Shown here piece by piece: positions 27,942-36,662 of a stretch of DNA of 64,000 bases. A model generated the notes under the pieces. It saw only the letters and a program-made list of their open reading frames with translations, was not told the origin of the DNA and searched no databases. Position 1 is the stretch's first letter. Every line of letters starts with the position of its first letter. The stretch spans positions 372,001 through 436,000 of the forward strand of contig NZ_WPNZ01000001.1 in the NCBI RefSeq assembly GCF_009755605.1, given 5' to 3'. The stretch comes from Streptomyces typhae (GTDB lineage: Bacteria > Actinomycetota > Actinomycetes > Streptomycetales > Streptomycetaceae). A program made the translations under genes and the position numbers.

Positions 27942-28346
27942 ATGAGTTCCGGTCTCGGGCGCGGTCCCCCTGATGTGGCAGTCTCCGAAGTGCATGCGCC
28001 GAACCTCCTCGCCGTGGCCGGGCCGGTCCGGCAGGACGACATTCCCCGGCTCGTCGCCGACCTGTGCGCCGCCGCGCGCGCACCCGGCACCGGGGAGGTG
28101 ATCTGCGACGTCGGCGGGATCACCACCGCCGACCTCGTCACCGTGGAAGCCGTGGCCCGGCTGCGGCTGGCCGCCCGCGGGGCGGGGGTGGGGCTGCGGT
28201 TGCGGGACCCCACCCCGGCCCTGTGGGCGCTGCTCGGTCTCGTCGGCCTCGCGGAGCTATGCGTCGAGGTGGAGCGGGACCCCGAAGAGCGGGAACCACC
28301 GCTGGGTGTCGAGGAAGCAGTGGAATCCTGCGACCCGGCCCGCTGA
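27942..28346 (+). CDS. STAS-domain protein
   Basis: 134 aa from ATG 27942; GTG 27975 is an alternative. The fold reads [47 protein letters not shown] and [21 protein letters not shown], the pattern of MlaB/anti-sigma-antagonist STAS domains, but the phosphorylatable Ser/Thr position is GITTAD. Its 3' end overlaps the convergent ECF sigma gene by 90 bases. Probable regulatory protein; partner unknown. Confidence 0.65.
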   Translation: MSSGLGRGPPDVAVSEVHAPNLLAVAGPVRQDDIPRLVADLCAAARAPGTGEVICDVGGITTADLVTVEAVARLRLAARGAGVGLRLRDPTPALWALLGLVGLAELCVEVERDPEEREPPLGVEEAVESCDPAR

Positions 28347-29234
28347 GATCTCGATGACCTGGATCGCCCACGGCATGAACCCGCCGTTGTCCGGGTCGGG
28401 CTTGTACTGCGCGAAGCCCGGCGTGCCGTTGACCTCGACCGGAAGGAGCCGGGAGCCCTCGCAGGCCGCGCCGATGGTCGACATGAATCCCGTGATGTCC
28501 TGCGGGCCGCGCAGCCACAGGTCGAACGGGGGCATCGTCATCACGGCGTCCTCGTGGAGGAGGGCCGTGAGGGCGGCCATGTCGTACCCCTCGAAGGCCT
28601 TCACGTAGCGGTCGAGGAGTTTCCGCTGTTCCTCGTCCAGCGGGTCGGAGGTCGCCGTGTCGTCGGCGGGGCGCTCGGCGAGGGTGGCGCGGGCGCGCTG
28701 AAGGGCGCTGTTGACCGAGGCGACCGTCGTGCCGAGCAGGTCGGCGACCTCGCTCGCCTTCCACGCCAGGACCTCGCGCAGGATGAGCACCGCCCGCTGC
28801 TTGGCGGGCAGTTGCTGAAGGGCGGCGATGAAGGCGAGGCGCACCGACTCCTTGGCGACGGCGGCCTCGGCGGGGTCGGCGACGGTGGGCAGGACCCGGC
28901 CGTCCGGTATCGGTTCGAGCCAGACGTTGTCCGCGCGGGGGGTGAGGGCCGCCTGGGCGAGGGGCGTGGAGGCGGTGAGGTCCATGGGGCGGGCGCGGCG
29001 GTTGCCCGCGTTCAGCATGTCCAGGCAGACGTTCGTCGCGATGCGGTACAGCCAGGAGCGGAGGCTGGAGCGGCCCTCGAACTTGTCGAAGCTGCGCCAG
29101 GCGCGGACCATCGTGTCCTGCACGGCGTCCTCGGCCTCGAAGGCCGAGCCCAGCATCCGATAGCAGTACCCCGTCAGCTCGGTGCGATGCTTCTCCAGCC
29201 CCGCGTCCAGCTCCACCGTCGCACTGTCGCTCAT
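28257..29234 (-). CDS. SigJ/TIGR02960-type ECF sigma factor with SnoaL-like domain
   Basis: 325 aa. Region 2 (~10-80: YCYRMLGSAFEAEDAVQDTMVRAW, SWLYRIATNVCLD), region 4 (~135-190: QLPAKQRAVLILREVLAWKASEVADLL...ALQRARATL), then a C-terminal NTF2/SnoaL-like domain (~205-325: [50 protein letters not shown]). In such sigma factors the fused domain replaces an anti-sigma factor and may sense a ligand. GGGTGGG lies before the ATG. Confidence 0.9.
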   Translation of the reverse strand: MSDSATVELDAGLEKHRTELTGYCYRMLGSAFEAEDAVQDTMVRAWRSFDKFEGRSSLRSWLYRIATNVCLDMLNAGNRRARPMDLTASTPLAQAALTPRADNVWLEPIPDGRVLPTVADPAEAAVAKESVRLAFIAALQQLPAKQRAVLILREVLAWKASEVADLLGTTVASVNSALQRARATLAERPADDTATSDPLDEEQRKLLDRYVKAFEGYDMAALTALLHEDAVMTMPPFDLWLRGPQDITGFMSTIGAACEGSRLLPVEVNGTPGFAQYKPDPDNGGFMPWAIQVIEISAGRVAGFHCFLDTQRWFPLFGVPLHLDA

Positions 29235-29441
29235 ACCGACCCACCCCTGTGCCTCTGCGTGCCCCTGTGTGCCCGTGCCATGGCGGCCACGGAAGTCCCA
29301 GCACCTCGGAAGCTACCGCAGCCCACTGACATTGGCCTGCCGAGCGGCGAAAACGGCAGTTCACAGGGGTGGTTGCGGTAACGGGACGGTGCCCATCCGC
29401 ACCAGAGCGCACCAGACCGCACCAGGCGGCGCCGTACGTGT

Positions 29442-29490
29442 CCGCCCTAGGCGGCGCGGGCCGTCCCCGCCCTAGGCGGCGCGGGCCGTC
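29442..29490. repeat. Tandem duplication at the end of the MFS gene
   Basis: CCGCCCTAGGCGGCGCGGGC... occurs twice at a 25-base offset (from 29442 and 29467). The second copy contains the MFS stop codon, so the duplication added a copy just outside the gene. Each copy has the palindrome CCGCCCTAGGCGG, a possible short terminator. Confidence 0.7.
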
Positions 29491-30830
29491 AGCCGTTCCG
29501 TGCGGGCCGCCCGGCTCCCGTACAGCGTGATCGTCACGACGCCGAGGACGGCGAGGACGCCGAGGCCGACCGTGCCGCCCCAGCCACCCGCGTGGAAGGC
29601 CACGGCGCCGAGCGTGCCGCCCGCGCTGGAGCCCACGTAGTACGCGGACTGATAGAGCGCGGAGGCCTGGGCGCGCCCGGTGGTGGCGGTGCGGCTCACC
29701 GACGAGGACGCGACGGCGTGGCCCGCGAAGAAGCCCGCCGTGATCAGGACCAGGCCGAGCAGGACCGCCGCCAGGGTGTCGGACAGGGACAGGAGCAGGC
29801 CGCCCGCTGTGGTGCTCACGGCGAGGTAGAGGGCGCCGCGCCTGCCGAGCCGGGTCACGAGCTTCCCGGCGGCGGCCGAGGACGCCGTACCGACGAGGTA
29901 GACGAGAAAAATCGAGCCGATGACGCCCTGCGGGAGGGAGAACGGCGCCTCGGTGAGGCGGTAGCCGATCACGGTGTAGACCGCGCCGAAGACGGTCATG
30001 AACAGCGCGCCGATCGCGTACAGGCGGCACAGCAGCGGGTTGGAGAGGTGCGAACGGACCGTGCGGGCCAGGGACTTCGGGTGCAGTGTGCCCGGCGTGA
30101 AGTGGCGCGGGGCGGGCAGCAGCGCGCGGAAGGCGAGCGCGCACGCCACCGCGAGCAGCCCGACCACGGCGACGCCCCAGCGCCAGCCCCAGGCCTGCGC
30201 GGCCCAGCCGGTGACGATGCGGCCGCTCATGCCGCCGATGGAGTTGCCCGCGACGAACATGCCGATCGCGGCGACCAGCGCCTTGGGGCGCACTTCCTCG
30301 GCGAGGTAGGCCATCGCGGACGCCGGGAGCCCGGCGAGGGCGGCGCCCTGCACGGCGCGCAGCGCGATCAGTACGCCGACCGACGGCGCGAACGGCACGA
30401 GCAGGCCGACCGCGACGGCCACGCTCAGCGAGGCCGTCATCAGCGTCCGCCGCCCGTACCGCTCCGACAGAGCGCTCAGGGGCAGCACGAACAGGGCGAG
30501 CGCGCCGGTCGCGGCGGACACCGTCCAGCTCGCCGTGGACGCGCTCACGCCGAAGTCCGCGGAGATCAGCGGGAGCAGGGCCTGGGTGGAGTACAGGAGC
30601 GCGAAGGCGGCCATGCCTGCGAGGAAGAGCGCGAAGCTCATACGGCGGAAGCCCGGGCCTCCCGGTGCCGTGCGGGTGTCGTGAGCGGTGCGATCCGTGT
30701 GAGCCGTGCGATCCGTGTGAGCGGTGCTCGGGGTGTTCACAGTGTTCGCGGTGGTGGGCTCGGAGTCGGGGGACGGCGGGGTGAGGGCGGCCGCGTGGGT
30801 TGCGGTCGCCCCGCTAGTGGCAGGAGGCAT
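29472..30830 (-). CDS. MFS transporter (AraJ/YnfM-type exporter)
   Basis: 452 aa with 12 predicted helices after a Thr/Asp-rich N-terminus that includes the repeat THTDRTAHTDRTAHD in short form. First helix MSFALFLAGMAAFALLYSTQ, then ISADFGVSASTASWTVSA and the A-motif LSERYGRRTLM. Members are YnfM-like drug/metabolite exporters. The ATG start is supported by TACGTT six bases upstream (leaderless). Divergent from a LysR regulator, which is the usual layout of such exporters. Confidence 0.88.
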   Translation of the reverse strand: MPPATSGATATHAAALTPPSPDSEPTTANTVNTPSTAHTDRTAHTDRTAHDTRTAPGGPGFRRMSFALFLAGMAAFALLYSTQALLPLISADFGVSASTASWTVSAATGALALFVLPLSALSERYGRRTLMTASLSVAVAVGLLVPFAPSVGVLIALRAVQGAALAGLPASAMAYLAEEVRPKALVAAIGMFVAGNSIGGMSGRIVTGWAAQAWGWRWGVAVVGLLAVACALAFRALLPAPRHFTPGTLHPKSLARTVRSHLSNPLLCRLYAIGALFMTVFGAVYTVIGYRLTEAPFSLPQGVIGSIFLVYLVGTASSAAAGKLVTRLGRRGALYLAVSTTAGGLLLSLSDTLAAVLLGLVLITAGFFAGHAVASSSVSRTATTGRAQASALYQSAYYVGSSAGGTLGAVAFHAGGWGGTVGLGVLAVLGVVTITLYGSRAARTERLTARAA

Positions 30831-30892
30831 GCCATGAACGTACGACCACCCTCCTCATGCGTCCAATGCATGGAATCGCCATAATCGATCCC
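30831..30892. promoter_or_regulatory. Shared divergent promoter region of MFS and LysR genes
   Basis: Minus-strand TACGTT (30842-30837) serves the MFS gene and plus-strand CATAAT (30880-30885) the LysR gene, both six to seven bases from a start codon. Between them TCCAATGCATGGA (30862-30874) is an imperfect inverted repeat with TCCA/TGGA ends, a good candidate LysR-type operator acting on both. Confidence 0.5.
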
Positions 30893-31855
30893 ATGCAGCA
30901 TCAGTACAGGTCAGATGGTCAGCTGTCGCGGAACAGTGACACGGAGGACACGGATCACATCGTGCGGCTGCTCGCGCCGCGGCTCGCGTACTTCGCCGGG
31001 GTCGCCCGGACCGAGCACGTCACGCGGGCCGCGCGGGAGTTGGGGGTGCCGCAGTCGACGCTGTCGCGGGCCATGGTCAGGCTCGAACAGGACCTGGGCG
31101 TCGACCTGTTCGCCCGGCACGGCCGCACGGTGTCGCTGACGCCAGCGGGCCGCACCTTCCTCGGCTCGGCCGAGCGGGCGCTCGCGGAGGTGGGGCGGGC
31201 GGCGGAGTCCGTGCGGGCGGACGCGGATCCCGCCACCGGGAAGGTCGCGTTCGGCTTCCTGCACACCATGGGTTCGGAGACCGTTCCCGGGCTGATCCGC
31301 GCCTTCCGCGCGGATCATCCCCGGGTGCGATTCAGTCTGGTCCAGAACTACGGCGAGGCGATGCTCGAACGGCTGCGGGCCGGGGAGCTGGACCTGTGCC
31401 TGACCTCGCCCGTGCCGGACGCGCCCGGTCTGGTCGCACGGCGCCTCGACGAGCAGCGGCTGCGGCTCGTCGTGCCCGACGACCATCGGCTCGCCGGGCG
31501 CAAGCGGGTGCGGCTCGCCGAGGCCGCCGACGAGGCGTTCGTGACCCTGGAGCCCGGGTACGGGCTGCGGCGCATCACCGACGACCTCTGTGCCGAGGCC
31601 GGGTTCCGGCCTCGGATCGCCTTCGAGGGCGAGGAGGCCGAGACGCTGCGCGGTCTCGTGGCGGCGGGGCTCGGGGTGGCACTCCTGCCGCCGCCCGCCG
31701 TGGCCCGGCCCGGGGTCGTCGAACTCACCGTGACCGGGCAGCGGGCCGTACGGGAGATCGGGGTCGCCTGGCTGGAGGGACATCCGGACACGGCGCCGGT
31801 GGCTGCGTTCAAGAAGTTTCTGCTGGGACGGCGGGGGCGGTTGCTGCCGGAGTGA
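30893..31855 (+). CDS. LysR-family transcriptional regulator
   Basis: 320 aa. N-terminal winged helix at ~35-95 (YFAGVARTEHVTRAARELGVPQSTLSRAMVRLEQDLGVDLFARHGRTVSLT in short stretches), then the LysR substrate-binding domain (~120-310; KVAFGFLHTMGSE, LRAGELDLCLTSP, VAAGLGVALLPPP). The start ATG 30893 follows CATAAT by seven bases; the in-frame ATG 30857 lies before that box and is rejected. Likely regulates the divergent exporter gene. Confidence 0.9.
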   Translation: MQHQYRSDGQLSRNSDTEDTDHIVRLLAPRLAYFAGVARTEHVTRAARELGVPQSTLSRAMVRLEQDLGVDLFARHGRTVSLTPAGRTFLGSAERALAEVGRAAESVRADADPATGKVAFGFLHTMGSETVPGLIRAFRADHPRVRFSLVQNYGEAMLERLRAGELDLCLTSPVPDAPGLVARRLDEQRLRLVVPDDHRLAGRKRVRLAEAADEAFVTLEPGYGLRRITDDLCAEAGFRPRIAFEGEEAETLRGLVAAGLGVALLPPPAVARPGVVELTVTGQRAVREIGVAWLEGHPDTAPVAAFKKFLLGRRGRLLPE

Positions 31856-31921
31856 GCTTCTCCCCCACCCCGTCCACTGCCCCCGCCGCGTCCACTGCAC
31901 CCACCGCGTCCGGTTGTCGCG

Positions 31922-31963
31922 AGACGCAAGGATGCAGACGCAGGGATGCAGACGCAAGGATGC
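31922..31963. repeat. Three tandem 14-bp repeats
   Basis: AGACGCAAGGATGC, AGACGCAGGGATGC, AGACGCAAGGATGC run head to tail in the 182-bp gap between the LysR and Nudix genes. No other feature is seen there. Confidence 0.85.
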
Positions 31964-32037
31964 GGCAAGCCGAACGTCCCGAGGGCAGGCAGCCCCACTC
32001 GCTGTCAGCGCGACACGTACGGCCGATCCGCGGCCCC

Positions 32038-32550
32038 CTACCAGGCTGGACCGCCGTCATGCAGATACACCGGCCGCCCTTCGTTCAAGCCCCTGATCGC
32101 GGCGTCGAGTCGGCTCCGTTGCCGTTCCCCCAACAACTCCCGCGCCTTGTCCGGAGCAACGAACGCAGCCTCAGACAGCTCTTCGTCGTGGGGTCGCATC
32201 CCCCGCGCCTGATGGGCGTCCAGCGTGCCGCCGTCGAAGACGAAGGCTATTTGATCGTCCCAAGGCCCGTGCGGGGCGACCCAATCGATCACCAGAAGCC
32301 CGCGCAAGGTGATGTCCAACCCCAGCTCTTCGCCGAGCTCCCGCACCGCCGCCCTCTCCGGCGATTCGTTCGCCTCGGCCATTCCCCCGGGCAGATCCCA
32401 GCCCGGTTTGTACGTCGGGTTCACCAGGAGCACGCCTCCAGCCGCGTCGCGCAGCAGCACATCGGCCGCGACACGCTTGCGGGCCTGTGTGGCTTTGCCC
32501 TCGGCGAGATAGGCATTCCACGCTTCCGGGTCGGCGGGTGTGGGCCTCAT
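32038..32550 (-). CDS. Nudix hydrolase
   Basis: 170 aa. The Nudix box is complete: G-x5-E-x7-REUxEE-x-GU as GGMAEANESPERAAVREL followed by GEELGLD. VLLVNPTYKPGWDLPGG precedes it. Hydrolyses a nucleoside diphosphate linked to another group; substrate unknown. The ATG overlaps the ancestral end (TGA) of the broken XRE-TPR gene upstream as ATGA, showing that the two were once translated together. Confidence 0.88.
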   Translation of the reverse strand: MRPTPADPEAWNAYLAEGKATQARKRVAADVLLRDAAGGVLLVNPTYKPGWDLPGGMAEANESPERAAVRELGEELGLDITLRGLLVIDWVAPHGPWDDQIAFVFDGGTLDAHQARGMRPHDEELSEAAFVAPDKARELLGERQRSRLDAAIRGLNEGRPVYLHDGGPAW

Positions 32551-33805
32551 GTGGGGGTGCCTCCCCTGGGGGTGAGGATGTCGGCCAGCAGCAGCATTCT
32601 GGCCCTACGGGCGTCATCGAATCTCACCAGGTACTCCCGCAGCGGACCGTAGCCTTTGTGGCGGTCCAGGAGACGACGCAGGTCGTCAAGCTGTGCACAG
32701 CTCGGATCGATCCGAGCGTCGGGCTTGTGCTGAGCAACTCGTGGCCGATGCTCACGGCCGCATCGAGGGCTCCTCGCCGGACATGGATGTCCACAAGGAC
32801 AATGCGGCTCAGTGCAAGGGACCTGGTGCGCCCCGGCTCCCGAAGTGTTACCGCCTGCTCGGCCTGCCTCAGCGCCTGATCATGCTGCTCCATGTCCCGC
32901 AGGATCAGCGCGGATTCACTCGCAAGGGCAGCGGCGTCAAAGGGACTCAGCCAGGGGTGCGCGGCATCCGCCGATCCGTCGAGCGTGTCATGGGCCGCTT
33001 CGAGAGAGCGCACTGCCGGCGTGCGCTGCGCCCCTGCGGCCAAAGCTCGGGCCTGCCTCGTCTGGAGCCGTGCAGTGAGCGAGGGAATTCGCGGACCACG
33101 GCCGGCGTGGTCGAGCCCGGTCTGAGCCCAGCGGGCGGCACCCGATGTGTCACCGGTCTGAAGTGCGAGGTGGCTCTTGCTCGCGGCGACGTTCGCGGTG
33201 AGCGGTAAGTCCCCTGAGGTGCGAGCCAGTGGCAAGGCTCGGCTGAAGTGTCGGGAGGCGAGGTCGTCTTGACCGGAGTCATGAGCCATCCACCCGGCCA
33301 CCTACGTCAACGCCGCAGCGACGGCGAAGACTTGTGAGCCACTCCCGGTATCGACCAGACGCGGGGCGACTCGGTCCGCGAGATGCCGTACGACAGCTCC
33401 GTACAGACGTCCTCCACCGGTCTGCCGGTCTGCCGCGCGGAAGGCATCCATGGCCGCCAAGTCGTCACCGTCCGGCGGCAACTCCGGCTCGCGCTCGATC
33501 GGTTCGGCCGCAGCGGGTTCCCAGGCGCGGCGGGCAAGCCCGAGCAGATGACCGGGGATGTGGAACGCGTCCGCGATCTGCTCGAAGAGGGCCAGCTTTT
33601 CCACCCGGCTCTTGCCGTTCAAGTAGTCGTAGAGCCGACCTTGGGTGATGTCCACGGCCGTAGCGATCCGACGCGTACTGACACCTCGTGCATTGAGCAG
33701 TCGGAACACGACTCCCATGTCCCGCTCGGCGCAGGCATTGAGCAGTCGTTCATCGCCAAGCAGTCCGGCGACGACATCGCGCGGATCTGGTGGCTGGCGA
33801 CTCAT
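32547..33805 (-). pseudogene. XRE-TPR transcriptional regulator, broken by TAG and frameshift
   Basis: The original frame starts at ATG 33805 (GGGGGAG upstream) with an XRE-type helix-turn-helix (residues ~10-75; RLLNARGVSTRRIATAVDI, GRLYDYLNGKSRVEK). It runs to an in-frame TAG at 33304-33302 (AVAAALT-stop-VAGWMAHDSGQDD), where the same frame continues through TPR-like repeats (DDLASRHFSRALPLARTSGD, ALILRDMEQHDQALRQAEQA). Near 32694 the frame is lost. Reading from CAG 32693 in the next frame restores LDDLRRLLDRHKGYGPLREY and LVRFDDARRARMLLLAD, the typical end of this family, closing with a TGA that overlaps the Nudix ATG. Two independent lesions suggest loss of function; sequencing error is the alternative. 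Confidence 0.78.
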
Positions 33806-33857
33806 CGGCGGCTCCCCCGGCTCGTGTCCTCCGATGCTACGACCGCGCACACACGCC

Positions 33858-33888
33858 TGACTCCATGGTGGAGTCACCCCTTGGAGTC
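33858..33888. promoter_or_regulatory. Inverted-repeat operator between the divergent XRE remnant and ATPase gene
   Basis: TGACTCCA-TGG-TGGAGTCA (33858-33876) is a perfect 8-3-8 inverted repeat, followed by a third half site GGAGTC at 33883-33888. Its location 53 bases from the XRE start makes it a likely XRE-regulator operator. The cognate regulator is now broken. Confidence 0.55.
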
Positions 33889-33996
33889 TCCCTACTACAA
33901 GGGGGTGTCGTTGACTGATCACCAGTCGCCCAGGACTCGGGGCAGATTCCCCGTCGGGCACGGAACCACCATTCCCATCGCAGAGGAGCAGTCCTC

Positions 33997-34491
33997 ATGA
34001 CCCGCCGAGCCCGGATTGCCGTAAGCGGTGACCCGACCGCCGTCGCTTTCGCAAGAGACCGAGTCACGAACCAGATTCAGGCGTGGGGTGTGCAGCTCGG
34101 CGAGGAGAAACTGAACGCGGTCGAGCTCGTCGCCTCGGAGCTGATCACGAACGCCGTGGTCCACGCAGGGGGCTTGATCACCATCGGCCTCTACCTCGAT
34201 GAAGACCGGTTGCTCCTGGTCGTCCACGACAGCAGCCCCGAGCCGCCCAGTCGTCAAATCACCACGGAGAACGACGAAGGAGGGCGCGGCCTGGTCCTCG
34301 TCGAGTTCCTTGCCACACGGCACGGCTGGGAGCCGACCGCCCACGGCAAGAAGGTTTGGGCCGAGTTTGTCGTACCGGTGTCGGTGCCGGCCGCGCGCGG
34401 TGGACTTCTGCACGAGCGCCTACGGGCCGCAGCCCCGCAGACGTTTGTCCACGTCATGCCGGAGCGCTTCGCCTTGGCCCCGGGAATGTGA
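33997..34491 (+). CDS. RsbW-like ATP-binding (anti-sigma/GHKL) protein
   Basis: 164 aa. HATPase_c fold with the N-box ELVASELITNAVVHAGG, the D-box LLLVVHDSSPEPP and the G-box ENDEGGRGLVLVEFLA. Stand-alone proteins of this type are numerous in Streptomyces and often sit near XRE (DUF397/WhiJ-type) regulators; their targets are mostly unknown. GAGGAG lies eight bases before the ATG. Confidence 0.85.
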   Translation: MTRRARIAVSGDPTAVAFARDRVTNQIQAWGVQLGEEKLNAVELVASELITNAVVHAGGLITIGLYLDEDRLLLVVHDSSPEPPSRQITTENDEGGRGLVLVEFLATRHGWEPTAHGKKVWAEFVVPVSVPAARGGLLHERLRAAAPQTFVHVMPERFALAPGM

Positions 34492-35222
34492 GCGCGGTAC
34501 GGCGCGCGGCGAACAGCCGGCCCGCGGTGTCCGCGCATTCGGCTGCACAGCGCGAGTGGCAGCCGAATGCGGGGGTCCCGCGCTCCCCACGTCCGCGTAG
34601 CGCGGACGGGCAGGTGGGAGCAGAAGCCCCACCCGCCACCTAGCGGTGAGGACCCGCTGTACGGGATCGCACCGTGCCGGACAAGCACGCCGGACGGAGG
34701 CGGACCTCGCCCGGCAGGCTCGTGTCAGGCCCTGCCCGAGGTGGGGGCGGTGGGCGGGGCGTGAGGCCCGCTCGGCACCTGGCGGTGCGGGCCTGCCGGA
34801 CGGGCACGGACCCTGCCCCGCAGGCACGCAGCCCGTGGGCAGGCACGCCCCCGCCGCCAGGCAGGCACCTCCCACCCGGAGGCGGCGGTCCCTGCCCGAG
34901 GAGGGGGCGGGCGGGTGGGAGCGGAAGGACCGCTCGGGACTTGGCGGTGCGGGCCTGCCGGACGGGATCGCACCCCGCCGGGCAAGCTCCGGACCTTGCC
35001 GGGCGGGCGCGCCCTGCCCAGGGACCGGCCCTACCCGAGGTAGGGGCGGGTGGGTGGGGGAAAGAGGCCCGCTCGGCACCCGGCGGCACCGGCAGCACCC
35101 GGCGGCACCCGGCAGCACCCAGCGGCACCCAGCGGCACCCAGCAGCACCCAGCAGCGCCTAGCAGCACCCAGCGGCACCGGCAGCACCCCGCAGCGCCGG
35201 GCGGCACCCCCCAGCCCCCCAC
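34492..35222. repeat. Non-coding region with imperfect long repeats and a GGCAGCACC-type microsatellite
   Basis: No gene is supported. Similar blocks begin at ~34731, ~34891 and ~35029 (CCTGCCCGAGG-GGGGGCGG... then GCTCGGCAC-TGGCGGTGCGG and GCCTGCCGGACGGG), with a diverged block at ~34600-34690. From ~35080 to 35205 short units such as GGCACCC and AGCAGCACCC are repeated many times. All six frames are open by composition, giving misleading ORFs. Confidence 0.75.
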
Positions 35223-36503
35223 TCAGGGAGAAACCCGCTCCAGCACGATAGGCCGGACCGCGAAGTCCGTCCCGGGAGGGGCGACCTCGTACGCGGACGC
35301 CAAGGACTCCAGGGCGTACGCAAAGCGCTCGGGGGTGTCCGTGTGGAGGGTGAGCAGGGGCGCGCCCGCCTCGACGGAGTCGCCGGGCCGGGCGTGGAGT
35401 TCGACGCCGGCGCCCGCCTGCACGGGGTCCTCCTTGCGGGCCCGCCCCGCACCGAGGCGCCACGCGGCGACCCCGACGTCGTACGCGTCGAGGCGGGTCA
35501 GGACCCCGGACGCGGGGGCGGTGACGGTGTGGGTCTCGCGGGCCACGGGCAGGGCCGCGTCCGGGTCGCCGCCCTGCGCGCTGATCATGCGGCGCCAGAC
35601 GTCCATCGCGGAGCCGTCCGCGAGCGCCTTCTCCGGGTCGGCGTCCGGCAGCCCCGCCGCGGCGAGCATCTCGCGGGCGAGGGCGAGGGTCAGCTCGACG
35701 ACGTCGGCGGGGCCGCCGCCCGCGAGGACCTCGACGGACTCGCGGACCTCCAGGGCGTTGCCCGCGGTCAGGCCGAGCGGCGTCGACATGTCGGTGAGCA
35801 GGGCGACCGTGCGCACGCCGTGGTCGGTGCCGAGGCCGACCATGGTGGAGGCCAGCTCGCGGGCGTCGTCGAGTGTCTTCATGAACGCGCCGGTGCCGAC
35901 CTTCACGTCCAGGACGAGGGACCCCGTACCCTCGGCGATCTTCTTGGACATGATGGAGGAGGCGATCAGCGGGATCGCCTCGACGGTGCCGGTCACGTCC
36001 CGCAGGGCGTAGAGCTTCTTGTCGGCGGGGGCGAGCCCGTCGCCCGCCGCGCAGATGACGGAGCCCGCGCCGTTCAGGACATCGAGCATCTCCGCGTTGG
36101 AGAGCAGCGCGCGCCAGCCGGGGATCGACTCCAGCTTGTCGAGGGTGCCGCCGGTGTGGCCGAGGCCGCGCCCGGAGAGCTGCGGCACGGCCGCGCCGCA
36201 GGCCGCGACCAGGGGCGCGAGCGGCAGTGTGATCTTGTCGCCGACACCGCCCGTGGAGTGCTTGTCGGCGGTGGGGCGGGAGAGCGAGGAGAAGTCCATG
36301 CGCTCGCCGGACGCGATCATCGCCGCCGTCCAGCGGGCGATCTCCCGGCGGTTCATGCCGTTGAGCAGGATCGCCATCGCCAGGGCCGACATCTGCTCGT
36401 CGGCGACGGCGCCGCGCGTGTAGGCGTCGACGACCCAGTCGATCTGCTCGTCGCTCAGCTCGCCCCGGTCCCGCTTCGTACGGATGACGGAGATGACGTC
36501 CAT
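35223..36503 (-). CDS. deoA: Thymidine phosphorylase
   Basis: 426 aa. Converts thymidine and deoxyuridine with phosphate into base and deoxyribose-1-phosphate. The family signature is KHSTGGVGDKITLPL, preceded by SGERMDFSSL; LTDMSTPLG, AGNALEVRESVEVL and the C-terminal PYNP domain (ARETHTVTAPASGVLTRLDA, GAGVELHARPGDSVEAGAPL in parts) complete the family plan. The ATG is preceded by GGAAGGG about 12 bases upstream. It has its own operator-carrying promoter after cdd. Confidence 0.95.
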   Translation of the reverse strand: MDVISVIRTKRDRGELSDEQIDWVVDAYTRGAVADEQMSALAMAILLNGMNRREIARWTAAMIASGERMDFSSLSRPTADKHSTGGVGDKITLPLAPLVAACGAAVPQLSGRGLGHTGGTLDKLESIPGWRALLSNAEMLDVLNGAGSVICAAGDGLAPADKKLYALRDVTGTVEAIPLIASSIMSKKIAEGTGSLVLDVKVGTGAFMKTLDDARELASTMVGLGTDHGVRTVALLTDMSTPLGLTAGNALEVRESVEVLAGGGPADVVELTLALAREMLAAAGLPDADPEKALADGSAMDVWRRMISAQGGDPDAALPVARETHTVTAPASGVLTRLDAYDVGVAAWRLGAGRARKEDPVQAGAGVELHARPGDSVEAGAPLLTLHTDTPERFAYALESLASAYEVAPPGTDFAVRPIVLERVSP

Positions 36504-36560
36504 GGCAGCAAATCCCTTCCAGCGGTGACGGTCGTCAGTGACCGGCGTGCAGTGAGCGCG

Positions 36561-36575
36561 ACTCTACGCGCATAG
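36561..36575 (-). promoter_or_regulatory. deoA operator, variant CTATGCGCGTAG
   Basis: On the minus strand CTATGCGCGTAG (36575-36564) differs at one base from the perfect palindrome. Its end overlaps a TAGAGT -10 box (36566-36561). The transcript then has a leader of ~50 bases with an SD sequence, unlike the leaderless PNP, deoC and add promoters. Confidence 0.65.
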
Positions 36576-36593
36576 AGCGGGGGACGGGAAAGA

Positions 36594-36614
36594 CCCCCGC
36601 CAACTCGGCGGGGG
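36594..36614 (-). terminator. Terminator after cdd
   Basis: CCCCCGCC (36594-36601) pairs with GGCGGGGG (36607-36614) around a 5-base loop, 49 bases past the cdd stop. On the minus strand it is followed by TCTTTCCC. It separates the transporter-cdd operon from deoA. Confidence 0.7.
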
Positions 36615-36662
36615 CCATGGCCCGTTGCGGTGACGGCCCAGTTCCCGTGCACCCCTGGCCGC

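Noticed and set aside
25795..28083. 762-aa version of adenosine deaminase
   Set aside because: The promoter and operator fix the start at 26988; upstream translation is low-complexity and opposite real genes.
34420..35463. 347-aa minus-strand ORF and other ORFs in the repeat region
   Set aside because: They follow GC-rich repeats and the ends of deoA and the ATPase gene; no recognisable protein features.
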